Counted from the first letter of the stretch, positions 6,480 through 13,056 are shown. The stretch: 15,406 bases of DNA from Verrucomicrobiota bacterium (GCA_003219095.1 QHPM01000313.1:1-15406), one strand, 5' to 3'. The notes: generated by a model from the sequence alone, not told the origin. Translations and numbers: made by a program.

Positions 6480-7700
6480 ATGCCACAAGTTCCAATCATC
6501 ATGCCGCAGCTGGGTGAATCGATCGCGGAAGCGACAATCGTCTCGATCAACGTGCAGCCGGGCGAAAAAGTCGCGGCCGACCAGGAAATCATCGAAGTTG
6601 AGACCAACAAGGCGGTGATGGGCGTGACGACACCGTGCGCGGGTGAGATCGCGAAAATCGACGCTCAGGTAAAGGAAACCTACCCGATCGGCGCTGTCCT
6701 CGGTTTCATCGAGGCGAGTGAGAAAGATGCAGCTCGATTCGCGAAACAAGCACCGCCGCCCGAAGTACAGCGCGAAATGACCGAGGAAATTCCCGGACGG
6801 AGCGAAGAGACCGCGAAGGCCGAAAAAACCAAAAGCAACGGCGCCAGAGCAACAGTTCCGACGGACGGATTGCCCGTTCCAGCTGCCGCCAAAGGGGCAG
6901 GGTTTTTGTCGCCACGCGTCCGTGCGCGAATGACAGAGTTACAATTAACCAACGCCGATCTTGCCGGCATCGCAGGGACAGGCAGCGGCAATCGTGTCAC
7001 GATCAAGGATCTGGAAAATTATTTGCGCCAAATGGAATCGCAGACCACAAGCGACGCCTCGGCCATCCGGGCGGGAGTGGCGGATGCGATGCGCCGCAGT
7101 TGGTCGCGGCCGCTGGCGACGATCGGGTCGTCGGTAAATCTCGATCCTGTTCTAACGGATCGTAAACAACGCGATCCGAAGCCTGGTCCGGCGCTTTATG
7201 CGTTGCGCGCGCTCGCCCTCGCCCTCGCGGAAAATCCGGCCGCGGCTGCGAAACTGATCGGCGCCCGCGTTCTGCAGTCGAGCACGATTGATATCGGCCT
7301 CGCGATTGAAGCGCAAGATGGAATCATCGTTCCCATCATTCGCGGCGCGGACAAAACCTCGCTGGCAGATTTGACCACAAAATACGACGAATTGGTTGCG
7401 CTCGGCCGTCAGCGACGGATTTCTCCGGAAATGCAAAGCGGCGGAACCGCCGCCGTTTCGAACTTCGGCAGCTTCGGGGTGGAATGGGGCACGCCAATCC
7501 CCCTGCCCGATCAGACCATGATTCTAGGTCTGGGTGCCGGGAAAAAAATGCCGCGCTGGGATGACTCGAAATCAGACTTCGTTGCCGCGACTGAAGCGCA
7601 AATTACGCTTAGTTTCGATCATCGCAGTCTCGATGGCGGCGGTGCCGGGCGATTGTTGAAACGCGTGATCGAACTACTGGAAAATCCCCAGTCGCTTTAA
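6480..7700 (+). CDS. pdhC: Dihydrolipoamide acyltransferase, E2 component of the 2-oxo acid dehydrogenase complex
   Basis: E2 forms the core of the complex and transfers the acyl group from its swinging lipoyl arm to CoA. Domain order in the 406 residues is: one lipoyl domain (1-80) with EVETNKAVM, whose Lys44 is the lipoylation site (usual context DKA, here NKA); a charged Ala/Pro/Glu linker (82-138); an E3/E1-binding domain (142-182, FLSPRVRARMTEL...VTIKDLENYL); and the acyltransferase domain (about 195-406) ending in SFDHRSLDGGGAGRLL, with catalytic His381 and the DHRxxDG motif intact. The catalytic domain is a little shorter than the usual roughly 230 residues. Only one lipoyl domain is present. 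The acyl group carried is inferred from the neighbouring E1 genes. E3 must be encoded elsewhere. Confidence 0.92.
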   Translation: MPQVPIIMPQLGESIAEATIVSINVQPGEKVAADQEIIEVETNKAVMGVTTPCAGEIAKIDAQVKETYPIGAVLGFIEASEKDAARFAKQAPPPEVQREMTEEIPGRSEETAKAEKTKSNGARATVPTDGLPVPAAAKGAGFLSPRVRARMTELQLTNADLAGIAGTGSGNRVTIKDLENYLRQMESQTTSDASAIRAGVADAMRRSWSRPLATIGSSVNLDPVLTDRKQRDPKPGPALYALRALALALAENPAAAAKLIGARVLQSSTIDIGLAIEAQDGIIVPIIRGADKTSLADLTTKYDELVALGRQRRISPEMQSGGTAAVSNFGSFGVEWGTPIPLPDQTMILGLGAGKKMPRWDDSKSDFVAATEAQITLSFDHRSLDGGGAGRLLKRVIELLENPQSL

Positions 7701-7710
7701 TCGCAACTGG

Positions 7711-7821
7711 GTCATCCTGAGCAAAGGGCAGCGGAGCCGAAGGATCCCGTTGCGTAATCTTTGAGGCATTGCAACGGGATCCCTCGGTCCGAGCCGGACT
7801 GGCGGTTTCGCTCGGGATGAC
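7711..7821. repeat. Palindromic repeat family A, copy A2
   Basis: Outer arms GTCATCCTGAGC (7711-7722) and GCTCGGGATGAC (7810-7821) pair at 11 of 12 positions. Inner arms GGATCCCGTTGC (7742-7753) and GCAACGGGATCC (7771-7782) are perfect 12-bp complements with a 17-nt loop. It begins ten nucleotides after the E2 stop and may block or process transcripts before sufT. No T-run follows. Confidence 0.85.
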
Positions 7822-7899
7822 CGTGAAGGTAGATCGATATTGTTGATTGAACAATTTGCGCCGGCGGGCGAAGCCGACCACAATTAAGGTAGTAACTAC

Positions 7900-7905
7900 G
7901 AGGGA
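7900..7905 (+). promoter_or_regulatory. Shine-Dalgarno site of sufT
   Basis: GAGGGA ends five nucleotides before the ATG at 7911. It is the only clear, well-placed Shine-Dalgarno I see in the window and it fixes the sufT start. Confidence 0.6.
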
Positions 7906-7910
7906 ATACC

Positions 7911-8465
7911 ATGCACGAGAACACCGAATTCAGCACGAGTCGCGACATTGAAGTGATTCAAATCCCGTCGGGGACGAAGATCATGATTCCGACGGGAACC
8001 CCTGGCGTGATCACGCAATCGCTGGGCGGGAGTTATACAATTGCAACGAACTACGGTTTGTCCCGCGTCGCGGAAAAAGATGGCGACGCGCTCGGATTAG
8101 AAAAAAGCGAAGCGCAGGCAGCAACATCCGCGAATGGAGCGAAAGATGGCGAAATTTCCGACGAAGATGTTTGGAACCAGTTGCGCCAATGTTATGACCC
8201 AGAAATTCCGGTGAACATTGTCGATCTGGGATTGGTTTACGATTGCAAGCTGACGAAGAAAGAGGGCGGCGGCACTCGAGTAGATGTGAAGATGACATTG
8301 ACCGCGCCGGGCTGCGGAATGGGCCCGGCAATCGCACACGACGCCCAGAGCAAAATTTTGACAATCGATGGCGTGGACGAAGCCGACGTGCAGCTCGTCT
8401 GGGATCCCCCCTGGAACCAGAACATGATCAGCGATGCGGGCCGGATGAAGCTCGGAATGATCTGA
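7911..8465 (+). CDS. sufT: SufT-like Fe-S cluster maturation protein (MIP18/DUF59 family, long form)
   Basis: SufT proteins help load Fe-S clusters onto client enzymes. The 184 residues show two parts. Residues 1-60 are the N-terminal extension of the long SufT form (IPSGTKIMIPTGTPGVITQSLGGSYTI in short pieces). Residues 80-184 are the DUF59/MIP18 domain, with DPEIPVNIVDLGLVYD starting at 96, MTLTAPGCGMG where Cys135 is the conserved cysteine, and the long-form ending VWDPPWNQ...ISDAGRMKLGM. A short low-complexity linker (AQAATSANGAKDG) joins them. The gene follows E2 after 210 nt that contain a strong palindrome and may have its own promoter. The position next to a lipoate-dependent complex is notable because lipoyl synthase needs Fe-S clusters. 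No suf operon partners are in view. Confidence 0.9.
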   Translation: MHENTEFSTSRDIEVIQIPSGTKIMIPTGTPGVITQSLGGSYTIATNYGLSRVAEKDGDALGLEKSEAQAATSANGAKDGEISDEDVWNQLRQCYDPEIPVNIVDLGLVYDCKLTKKEGGGTRVDVKMTLTAPGCGMGPAIAHDAQSKILTIDGVDEADVQLVWDPPWNQNMISDAGRMKLGMI

Positions 8466-8495
8466 CGTAGAGATCCGCCTGCCGCGTCGCAACCT

Positions 8496-8558
8496 TCTGG
8501 GGAGCACAGGCTGCCAGCCTGCGTATGCCCGTCCGGCCCGGACTTTCGGCAGCTTGCC
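8496..8558. repeat. Repeat family B, half copy (B1)
   Basis: TCTGGGGAGCACAGGCTGCC begins at 8496 and CGGCAGCTTGCC lies at 8547-8558. Both strings recur in the left half of the full palindrome at 12885-13025; the right half is missing here. It lies in the 458-nt spacer between sufT and rplI, which otherwise holds repeat A3 and the rplI promoter and no credible gene. Confidence 0.65.
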
Positions 8559-8636
8559 AAAAAGCTTCCGCGTTATTGGAAATCACTACCGCGCGTTGCC
8601 CCACGCAAACGCAGAGACCTTTCGTATCTACACTCC

Positions 8637-8796
8637 GTCATCCCGAGCGCAAGCGCCTGCCTCGCCGTAGTCCCGCGACTGCGGGACGAAGGCGGGAGGG
8701 ACCTCACCCAGGATCATGGAGCACTCAAAGTAGATTGCGCAATCATCGTCCTCTTGCGAGGTCCCTCACTCCGAAAGCATTCGGGTTCGGGAGGAC
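8637..8796. repeat. Palindromic repeat family A, copy A3 (longest)
   Basis: Outer arms GTCATCCCGAGC (8637-8648) and GTTCGGGAGGAC (8785-8796) pair at 10 of 12 positions. Inner arms GAGGGACCTC (8697-8706) and GAGGTCCCTC (8758-8767) are perfect. The left half carries an extra hairpin GTCCCGC-GACT-GCGGGAC at 8670-8687. The right half carries CCGAAAGCATTCGGG, which is the reverse complement of the hairpin in the left half of copy A1, so small modules appear on either side in different copies. Confidence 0.8.
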
Positions 8797-8867
8797 GCCC
8801 GCGGCACGTCATGTTGAACGTCGACCGCTGATCACACCTCGGAAACAAAAGAAAATTGCTGAATCAA

Positions 8868-8895
8868 TTGACACTGACTCTGTCGATTCTATAAT
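8868..8895 (+). promoter_or_regulatory. Consensus sigma70-type promoter for rplI-dnaB
   Basis: TTGACA (8868-8873) and TATAAT (8890-8895) are both perfect consensus hexamers separated by 16 bp. Predicted transcription start is near 8902, giving a leader of about 23 nt with a weak GGAA at 8911-8914 before the rplI ATG at 8925. This is the strongest promoter in the window, fitting for a ribosomal protein gene. Confidence 0.8.
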
Positions 8896-8924
8896 CCTGC
8901 TCCCGCGCCCGGAAAAATTTCCCC

Positions 8925-9461
8925 ATGCCTTCGACTGAAATCATTTTGACTGACAATGTCCCCGGTCTTGGGGCAGAGGCGGACATCGTGAAAGTGCGTC
9001 GCGGTTATGCTCGAAATTATCTTTTGCCACGCGGCAAAGCGCATGAGGTGACGCCGGCGAGCCTTCGTCAGCTGGAGAATTTAAAAAAGAAACGAGCCGA
9101 TCGCGAAGCGCGCGAGTTGAATGAAGCGGAGGAACTCGCCCGCCGGATCAATAAATTGCGGGTGACCTTTAAGCTCGAAACCGGCGAGACGGGCAAAGCG
9201 TTCGGTTCGATCACGGCGCAGGATATTGTGACCCGATTGAAGAATGAAATCGGCGATGAAATTGACCGTCATAAAATTCATCTCGAACACCCGATCAAGA
9301 CAACCGGTGAACATGCAGTGCCGATCAAGTTGCACCACGACGTAACGGTAAATTTCAAATTTGAAGTAAAATCAGCGAATGAGGAGCCGGCCAAAGCGGC
9401 GGAACCGGCCGAATCGGCCGAGCCTGCTCCGAAGCGAGGATTATTCCGAAGACGCAAATAA
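8925..9461 (+). CDS. rplI: 50S ribosomal protein L9 (bL9)
   Basis: bL9 binds 23S rRNA near the base of the L1 stalk and helps maintain reading frame. The N-terminal domain has the diagnostic text ILTDNVPGLGAEADIVKVRRGYARNYLLPRGKA in overlapping short pieces (residues about 7-39). It is followed by the long connecting helix (about 44-78, rich in K, R and E) and the C-terminal rRNA-binding domain (GKAFGSITAQDIV through the HDVTVNFKFEV strand near 147). At 178 residues it is about 30 longer than usual; the extra tail is an Ala/Glu/Pro-rich stretch ending in a basic patch, PKRGLFRRRK. The stop codon directly abuts the dnaB ATG, the usual rplI-dnaB arrangement, and a consensus promoter lies just upstream. 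Confidence 0.95.
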   Translation: MPSTEIILTDNVPGLGAEADIVKVRRGYARNYLLPRGKAHEVTPASLRQLENLKKKRADREARELNEAEELARRINKLRVTFKLETGETGKAFGSITAQDIVTRLKNEIGDEIDRHKIHLEHPIKTTGEHAVPIKLHHDVTVNFKFEVKSANEEPAKAAEPAESAEPAPKRGLFRRRK

Positions 9462-10352
9462 ATGCCGAGCTCTCAGGGAAATCAACCTGAGAAGCCTCGT
9501 AAGACAGCGGGAAATGGCGCTGACCGAGGCTTGGCGCAACAGAGTGGCGGAAGAGTTTTTCAGAACTCGCCAACAGGTTCGGCACAGGATATTCACCGCT
9601 CGCCGCCTCATAGCGTCGAAGCCGAGCAGGGAGTGCTCGGTTCGATGTTGATCGCACCGCAGGACGTCATCCCGGAATGCGTCGAAAAAATCAAAGAGGA
9701 ATATTTTTATGTTCCGGCGCATCAAACGGTCTTTCGCGTTCTGGTCGAACAATGGAGCGCGGGCCAGGCGATTGATCTCATCACCTTCACCCAAACGTTG
9801 CGTGACCAAAATGTCCTCGAGACAATCGGCGGCGCCTCCTTCGTGACGAGCCTGTTTACCTTTGTCCCGACAGCAGCGAACATCGATTACTACCTCGAGA
9901 TTGTTCGCGACAAATACGTCCTCCGCCAGATCATCATTACCTGCACCGAAGGCGTGCGTCGCGCTTACGAGGAACAGGGGGAAGTGGGACCACTTCTAGA
10001 TGAAGTAGAGCACAATATTTTTAAGGTCGGCGACGACCGTTTCAAGGGCCAGCTCCTGACCATGAAAGAGCAAGTGATGGGTGCTCTCGAATCCATCGAG
10101 AAACTGTGGGAGCGGCGCGGTGGGATCACCGGATTATCCACCGGCTTCATTGAACTGGATCGGCTCACCAGCGGTTTACACGCGGCTGAAATGATTGTCA
10201 TCGCCGGCCGGCCAAGCATGGGCAAGACCGCCCTTGCCATGAACGTGGCAGAACATGTCGCGGTAAATCAAAAAAAGGCTGTGGCTGTGTTTAGTCTGGA
10301 AATGAGTAGCCAGCAGCTTGTGCAACGTATGCTCGTGATTTTCCCAGTCTGA
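9462..10352 (+). CDS. dnaB: DnaB fragment 1: N-terminal domain, linker and Walker A
   Basis: The 296-codon frame begins directly after the rplI stop. Residues 1-48 are a low-complexity, poorly conserved leader. PPHSVEAEQGVLGSML (48-63) opens the helical N-terminal domain, which makes hexamer and primase contacts and runs to about 155. A linker helix region (about 185-220) precedes GITGLSTGFIELDRLTSGL (221-239), and Walker A is GRPSMGKTA at 249-257. The H1a glutamate lies in FSLEMSSQQL (277-286). The last five or six residues (VIFPV) are out of frame. Without Walker B this piece cannot be an active helicase. Confidence 0.85.
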   Translation: MPSSQGNQPEKPRKTAGNGADRGLAQQSGGRVFQNSPTGSAQDIHRSPPHSVEAEQGVLGSMLIAPQDVIPECVEKIKEEYFYVPAHQTVFRVLVEQWSAGQAIDLITFTQTLRDQNVLETIGGASFVTSLFTFVPTAANIDYYLEIVRDKYVLRQIIITCTEGVRRAYEEQGEVGPLLDEVEHNIFKVGDDRFKGQLLTMKEQVMGALESIEKLWERRGGITGLSTGFIELDRLTSGLHAAEMIVIAGRPSMGKTALAMNVAEHVAVNQKKAVAVFSLEMSSQQLVQRMLVIFPV

Positions 10353-10897
10353 CCGCGGCGGCGTCGAAACTGGCGGAAGCGAAAATTTTTATCGATGACA
10401 GCCCATCGCTTGAAATTCTGGAGTTGCGGGCCAAGGCTCGTCGCCTGAAAGCACAGCAGGACGTAGAGTTGGTCCTGATTGATTATTTGCAGCTTCTGCG
10501 ATCGGCCACGCGGCGCGCCAAGGAAAACCGGCAGCTCGAGATTTCCGAAATTTCCGCGGGCTTAAAGGCGTTGGCAAAGGAACTGAACATTCCGGTGATC
10601 GTAGTCGCGCAATTAAATCGGCAGCCAGAAGCGCGTTCCGGAGGGAAACCGCGGCTGAGCGATCTGCGCGAGTCCGGATCGATTGAGCAGGACGCCGACC
10701 TGGTGGGATTGTTGGTGCGTCCTGAAATTTATGAAGAGGACGAGGAGGCCCGCGCAGAGAAGGAGGGCGAAGCGGAACTGATCATTGCTAAACAACGCAA
10801 CGGACCGGTGGGCGAAATTCCCCTCACCTTTTTGAAAGAATTTACCCGCTTCGAAGATCGCGCGCGCAACGTGCGGGAACCGGGGGAAGCGTTTTAG
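10337..10897 (+). CDS. dnaB: DnaB fragment 2: C-terminal RecA-like core with Walker B
   Basis: DnaB-like sequence is continuous in this frame from DFPSLTAAASKLAEAKIF at 10337. A gene caller would start later, for example at TTG 10424. It contains the Walker B segment LVLIDYLQLLRS with the Asp codon at 10481-10483, SEISAGLKALAKELNIPVIV, QLNRQPEAR, the H3-H4 string LSDLRESGSIEQDADLV, and the arginine-finger region IIAKQRNGPVGE. It ends normally in TAG at 10895-10897, shortly after the conserved FTRFEDR. All C-terminal motifs are intact, so the only lesion in dnaB is the junction at about 10334-10337. Confidence 0.8.
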   Translation, partial: DFPSLTAAASKLAEAKIFIDDSPSLEILELRAKARRLKAQQDVELVLIDYLQLLRSATRRAKENRQLEISEISAGLKALAKELNIPVIVVAQLNRQPEARSGGKPRLSDLRESGSIEQDADLVGLLVRPEIYEEDEEARAEKEGEAELIIAKQRNGPVGEIPLTFLKEFTRFEDRARNVREPGEAF

Positions 10898-10917
10898 ATT
10901 CGGTGAATCGTTGAAAC

Positions 10918-10973
10918 GTTAAATTGTTAAATCGGAAGTAATCCCACCGGTTTTAACTATTTAACTATTTAAC
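10918..10973. repeat. AT-rich inverted repeat family C, copy C1
   Basis: GTTAAATTGTTAAAT (10918-10932) and ATTTAACTATTTAAC (10959-10973) are complementary at 14 of 15 positions around a 26-nt loop; each arm is itself two copies of a 7-mer. The loop and right flank (AAATCGGAA, GTTTTAAC, AATCAC) recur in C2 at 13057-13109. It begins 20 nt after dnaB and ends 19 nt before the next gene, so it may serve as a weak transcription or processing signal, although no T-run follows. Confidence 0.7.
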
Positions 10974-10992
10974 GAATCACATTAGTTGAGCG

Positions 10993-12765
10993 ATGCAGCT
11001 TAGATCGATCGGGAGGCTAGCCAGGCTGCTGCTGATTGCCACGCCTCCGCTTTTAATCGGTCTGCTTATACTCAGGGACGGCGTCGACGTCCCATTTTGG
11101 GATCAATGGGACGGCACTGCCCCGCTTTTCGAGAAAATGGCGGCCGGCACTCTGGGATTTGCCGACTTTTTCGCGCAGCACAATGAACATCGAATTCTTT
11201 TTCCGCGATTGATTTTTTTCGGCCTTGGGCGGCTGACGCATTGGAACGTCCGGGCTGAGCTTTTTGTGATTTGGTTCCTCGCCCTGGTCTGCCTTTTCAA
11301 TATCTGGCAAATGACACGGCGTAGCGCTTGGAAAGACTCCTTCCGCAGCTTTTGGCTCTTGTTTTCGTCCAGCGTACTTCTTTTCAGTCCACTTAATCGC
11401 GAGAACTTTCTTTGGGGATTCCAAATTGGATTTCTTCTCCCCCTTGCCTGTGTCACAGCGTGCATCTGGGTTGCAACTTACGTGCGGCATCCCTTCAATT
11501 TCGTATTCGCAATTATGCTGTGCACCGTCTGCACGTTTTCGATCGCGAGCGGCGTCACCAGCTGGTTGCTGGCCACGCCTCTCCTAATGCTGGCGCAAAC
11601 GCGATCAACATCGTCTAAAAAATGGTGGGCCATCTGGATGTGCACCTTCTTGTTCGACGTGTGCGCGTATTTCTACGGTTACGAAAAGCCGGCATATCAT
11701 CCGTCCGTGTGGCGGCCGCTTAGCCATCCAATTTCGGCCGGCCTGTATGTCCTGATCTTTCTGGGAAACCCTTTCACTTTCGGGACGAACCTGCCCCCGC
11801 TCTCTCTCGGATTGGGAATGGGCGGGTTGCTCGTCCTGCTACTTCTGATTTGCGCAGTTTATCTTTGGAGCAAACGCGATGATTGCAGCTTGGTTGGCGA
11901 GGCTTTGCCCTGGTTGGTGCTGGCAATGGTAGCAGTGAGCGCCGCGGTCTTGACCATGATCGGGCGATTGGGATTTGGACCTGCGCAGGCAAGAGCTTCT
12001 CGCTACCTGCCGTTCGCAGTGATGTTGCCAATCGCTCTGCTCGCTCTGACGCCGATGGTTCGTTCGCACTGGACGCGTTCATTCTCGACGCCAGGCCAAC
12101 TAATGACCAAGGCCGCGTCCTTTCTCCTGCTTATCCCCTTTATCCTCACGGCTTGTCCAAGTTTTCTCGCGGACCTGCCGGTTTGGCCGGTGATTCGGCA
12201 AGCGCGCCTTTATGGCAGGGCACTTGTTTCCTTTATCAATGTCGTGCCTGAAAGCGAAGGACTGGCCAGATACGTATTTCCCTATGATGGCCGAGTGAAA
12301 ACGGCCGCCAATGCCCTGAATCGTATCGGCTATCTGCGTCCCCCGTTATTCCAATCAAATCTTATCCGCAACGTGGCAGACCCTGCGTCGAGTGGCTCCG
12401 CCCGCTTCGGCGAACTTCAAAGTCCGAGCGGGACCGGCGTTTTTAATGAGAAGGAATCGGGATCGATTGAACTTGGCGGACGAGCCTTCCTGCCGGACAA
12501 ACGACGCCCCGCTGACGCCGTCCTCATTACTTATGATAACGCCGAGGGAGAACCAGTGATTTGCGCTATAGCTTCGATTGAGAGCCCGCGCCAAGGCAGA
12601 TTAAGATTCGCGTGGGACTCTTCTGCGCTGCCGGTCACATGGAAGCGGCTTCTTCCACTGAATCGTCTCCCTGAAGGACAGCAGTGTCTCTTGAAGGCGT
12701 GGTCATATGACGCCGAGGCAGGTCGGGCTTATCGCCTCCAGGGAAGTGCAATCGTAACACGGTAG
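10993..12765 (+). CDS. Polytopic membrane protein of unknown function (possible GT-C-like glycosyltransferase)
   Basis: The 590-residue protein has about 12 predicted hydrophobic spans, roughly at 9-27, 88-106, 118-132, 143-163, 168-185, 187-201, 210-226, 247-261, 272-292, 304-323, 338-353 and 372-388, then a soluble C-terminal region (about 400-590). Between the first two spans is an extracytoplasmic loop with VPFWDQWDG (33-41) and FAQHNEHRILFPRL (60-73). A later SRY motif (336-338) follows the glycine-rich GRLGFGPAQ. Acidic motifs in the first loop of a many-pass protein are the usual layout of GT-C glycosyltransferases that use lipid-linked sugars, but I see no specific family signature, so this is a structural analogy only. 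Many Trp/Phe residues and a clean single frame support a real gene. The start is supported by the Arg-rich leader before the first span. The C-terminal region looks like beta-rich soluble sequence and is not recognised. Confidence 0.85.
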   Translation: MQLRSIGRLARLLLIATPPLLIGLLILRDGVDVPFWDQWDGTAPLFEKMAAGTLGFADFFAQHNEHRILFPRLIFFGLGRLTHWNVRAELFVIWFLALVCLFNIWQMTRRSAWKDSFRSFWLLFSSSVLLFSPLNRENFLWGFQIGFLLPLACVTACIWVATYVRHPFNFVFAIMLCTVCTFSIASGVTSWLLATPLLMLAQTRSTSSKKWWAIWMCTFLFDVCAYFYGYEKPAYHPSVWRPLSHPISAGLYVLIFLGNPFTFGTNLPPLSLGLGMGGLLVLLLLICAVYLWSKRDDCSLVGEALPWLVLAMVAVSAAVLTMIGRLGFGPAQARASRYLPFAVMLPIALLALTPMVRSHWTRSFSTPGQLMTKAASFLLLIPFILTACPSFLADLPVWPVIRQARLYGRALVSFINVVPESEGLARYVFPYDGRVKTAANALNRIGYLRPPLFQSNLIRNVADPASSGSARFGELQSPSGTGVFNEKESGSIELGGRAFLPDKRRPADAVLITYDNAEGEPVICAIASIESPRQGRLRFAWDSSALPVTWKRLLPLNRLPEGQQCLLKAWSYDAEAGRAYRLQGSAIVTR

Positions 12766-12788
12766 TCCTCAGATTCGGGAAAATACTC

Positions 12789-12884
12789 TTATTGAACACC
12801 TCGCGACAATAATCGCACGGCATCGACCACATGCTTGATGCGCTGCGCGACGCGGCCAAGCCCGCAGAGGCGTTCGAGTCCCAG
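12789..12884 (-). pseudogene. Possible remnant of a transketolase 3' end
   Basis: Read leftward, this stretch gives a 31-codon open frame ending KHVVDAVRLLSRGVQ and a TAA at 12791-12789. The end of the nearby transketolase is QHVIDAARSLS. At DNA level, 12803-12835 matches 13108-13140 at 28 of 33 positions in the same orientation, more than expected by chance. Upstream, the reading frame is cut off by repeat B2. It may be the leftover of a tandem duplicate of tkt, or a copy carried with a repeat. The similarity is short and the identification is uncertain. Confidence 0.3.
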
Positions 12885-13025
12885 TTCCGGGGAGCGCAGG
12901 CCGCCAGCCTGCAATTGCCGGCAGCTTGCCGGCAATATTCTTGCTGGAATTATCGCCGTGATCCCGGATTGCTGGTCTCAGCAAGCTGCCGAGACCTACC
13001 GGCTGGCAGCCTCTGCTCCCCAGAA
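12885..13025. repeat. Repeat family B, full palindrome (B2)
   Basis: Outer arms at 12885-12909 and 13001-13025 are complementary at 21 of 25 positions (left GGGGAGCGCAGGCCGCC, right GGCAGCCTCTGCTCCCC). Inner arms CGGCAGCTTGC (12919-12929) and GCAAGCTGCCG (12981-12991) are perfect over 11 bp. A half copy (B1) lies at 8496-8558. Together with C2 it occupies most of the 340-nt spacer between two converging genes, where such hairpins could act in both directions as terminators or barriers. Confidence 0.8.
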
Positions 13026-13056
13026 TCCAAAGAGTCCGCGGAGTGCCCGCCGAATC

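Larger units (their letters stand above)
9462..10897 (+). pseudogene. dnaB: Replicative DNA helicase DnaB, disrupted by an internal frameshifting deletion
   Basis: DnaB is the hexameric helicase that unwinds DNA ahead of the replication fork. The two frames here together cover the N-terminal domain, linker, Walker A, Walker B and C-terminal RecA-like core. Between QLVQRML (ending at 10334) and DFPSLTAAASKL (starting at 10337), the roughly 19 residues that normally separate these landmarks are absent and the phase changes from that of 9462 to the next. The missing length must therefore leave remainder 1 on division by 3, so about 55 or 58 nt. The first frame ends in TGA at 10350-10352. An intact version would be about 500 residues, a normal length. 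dnaB is normally essential, so assembly error or a second functional copy elsewhere must be considered. Confidence 0.85.

Noticed and set aside
6354..7821. Repeats A1 and A2 as intrinsic terminators
   Set aside because: Stems are strong, but no T-run follows either; they are better described as palindromic repeats, with termination unproven.
8525..8938. Open frame of 137 codons between sufT and rplI
   Set aside because: It runs through repeats B1 and A3 and the rplI promoter and overlaps the rplI start; composition is repeat-like and no domain is visible.
10325..10425. Intein or intron in dnaB
   Set aside because: The junction lacks an insertion; sequence is missing, not added, and no intein motifs (N-terminal Cys, HN at the end) are seen.
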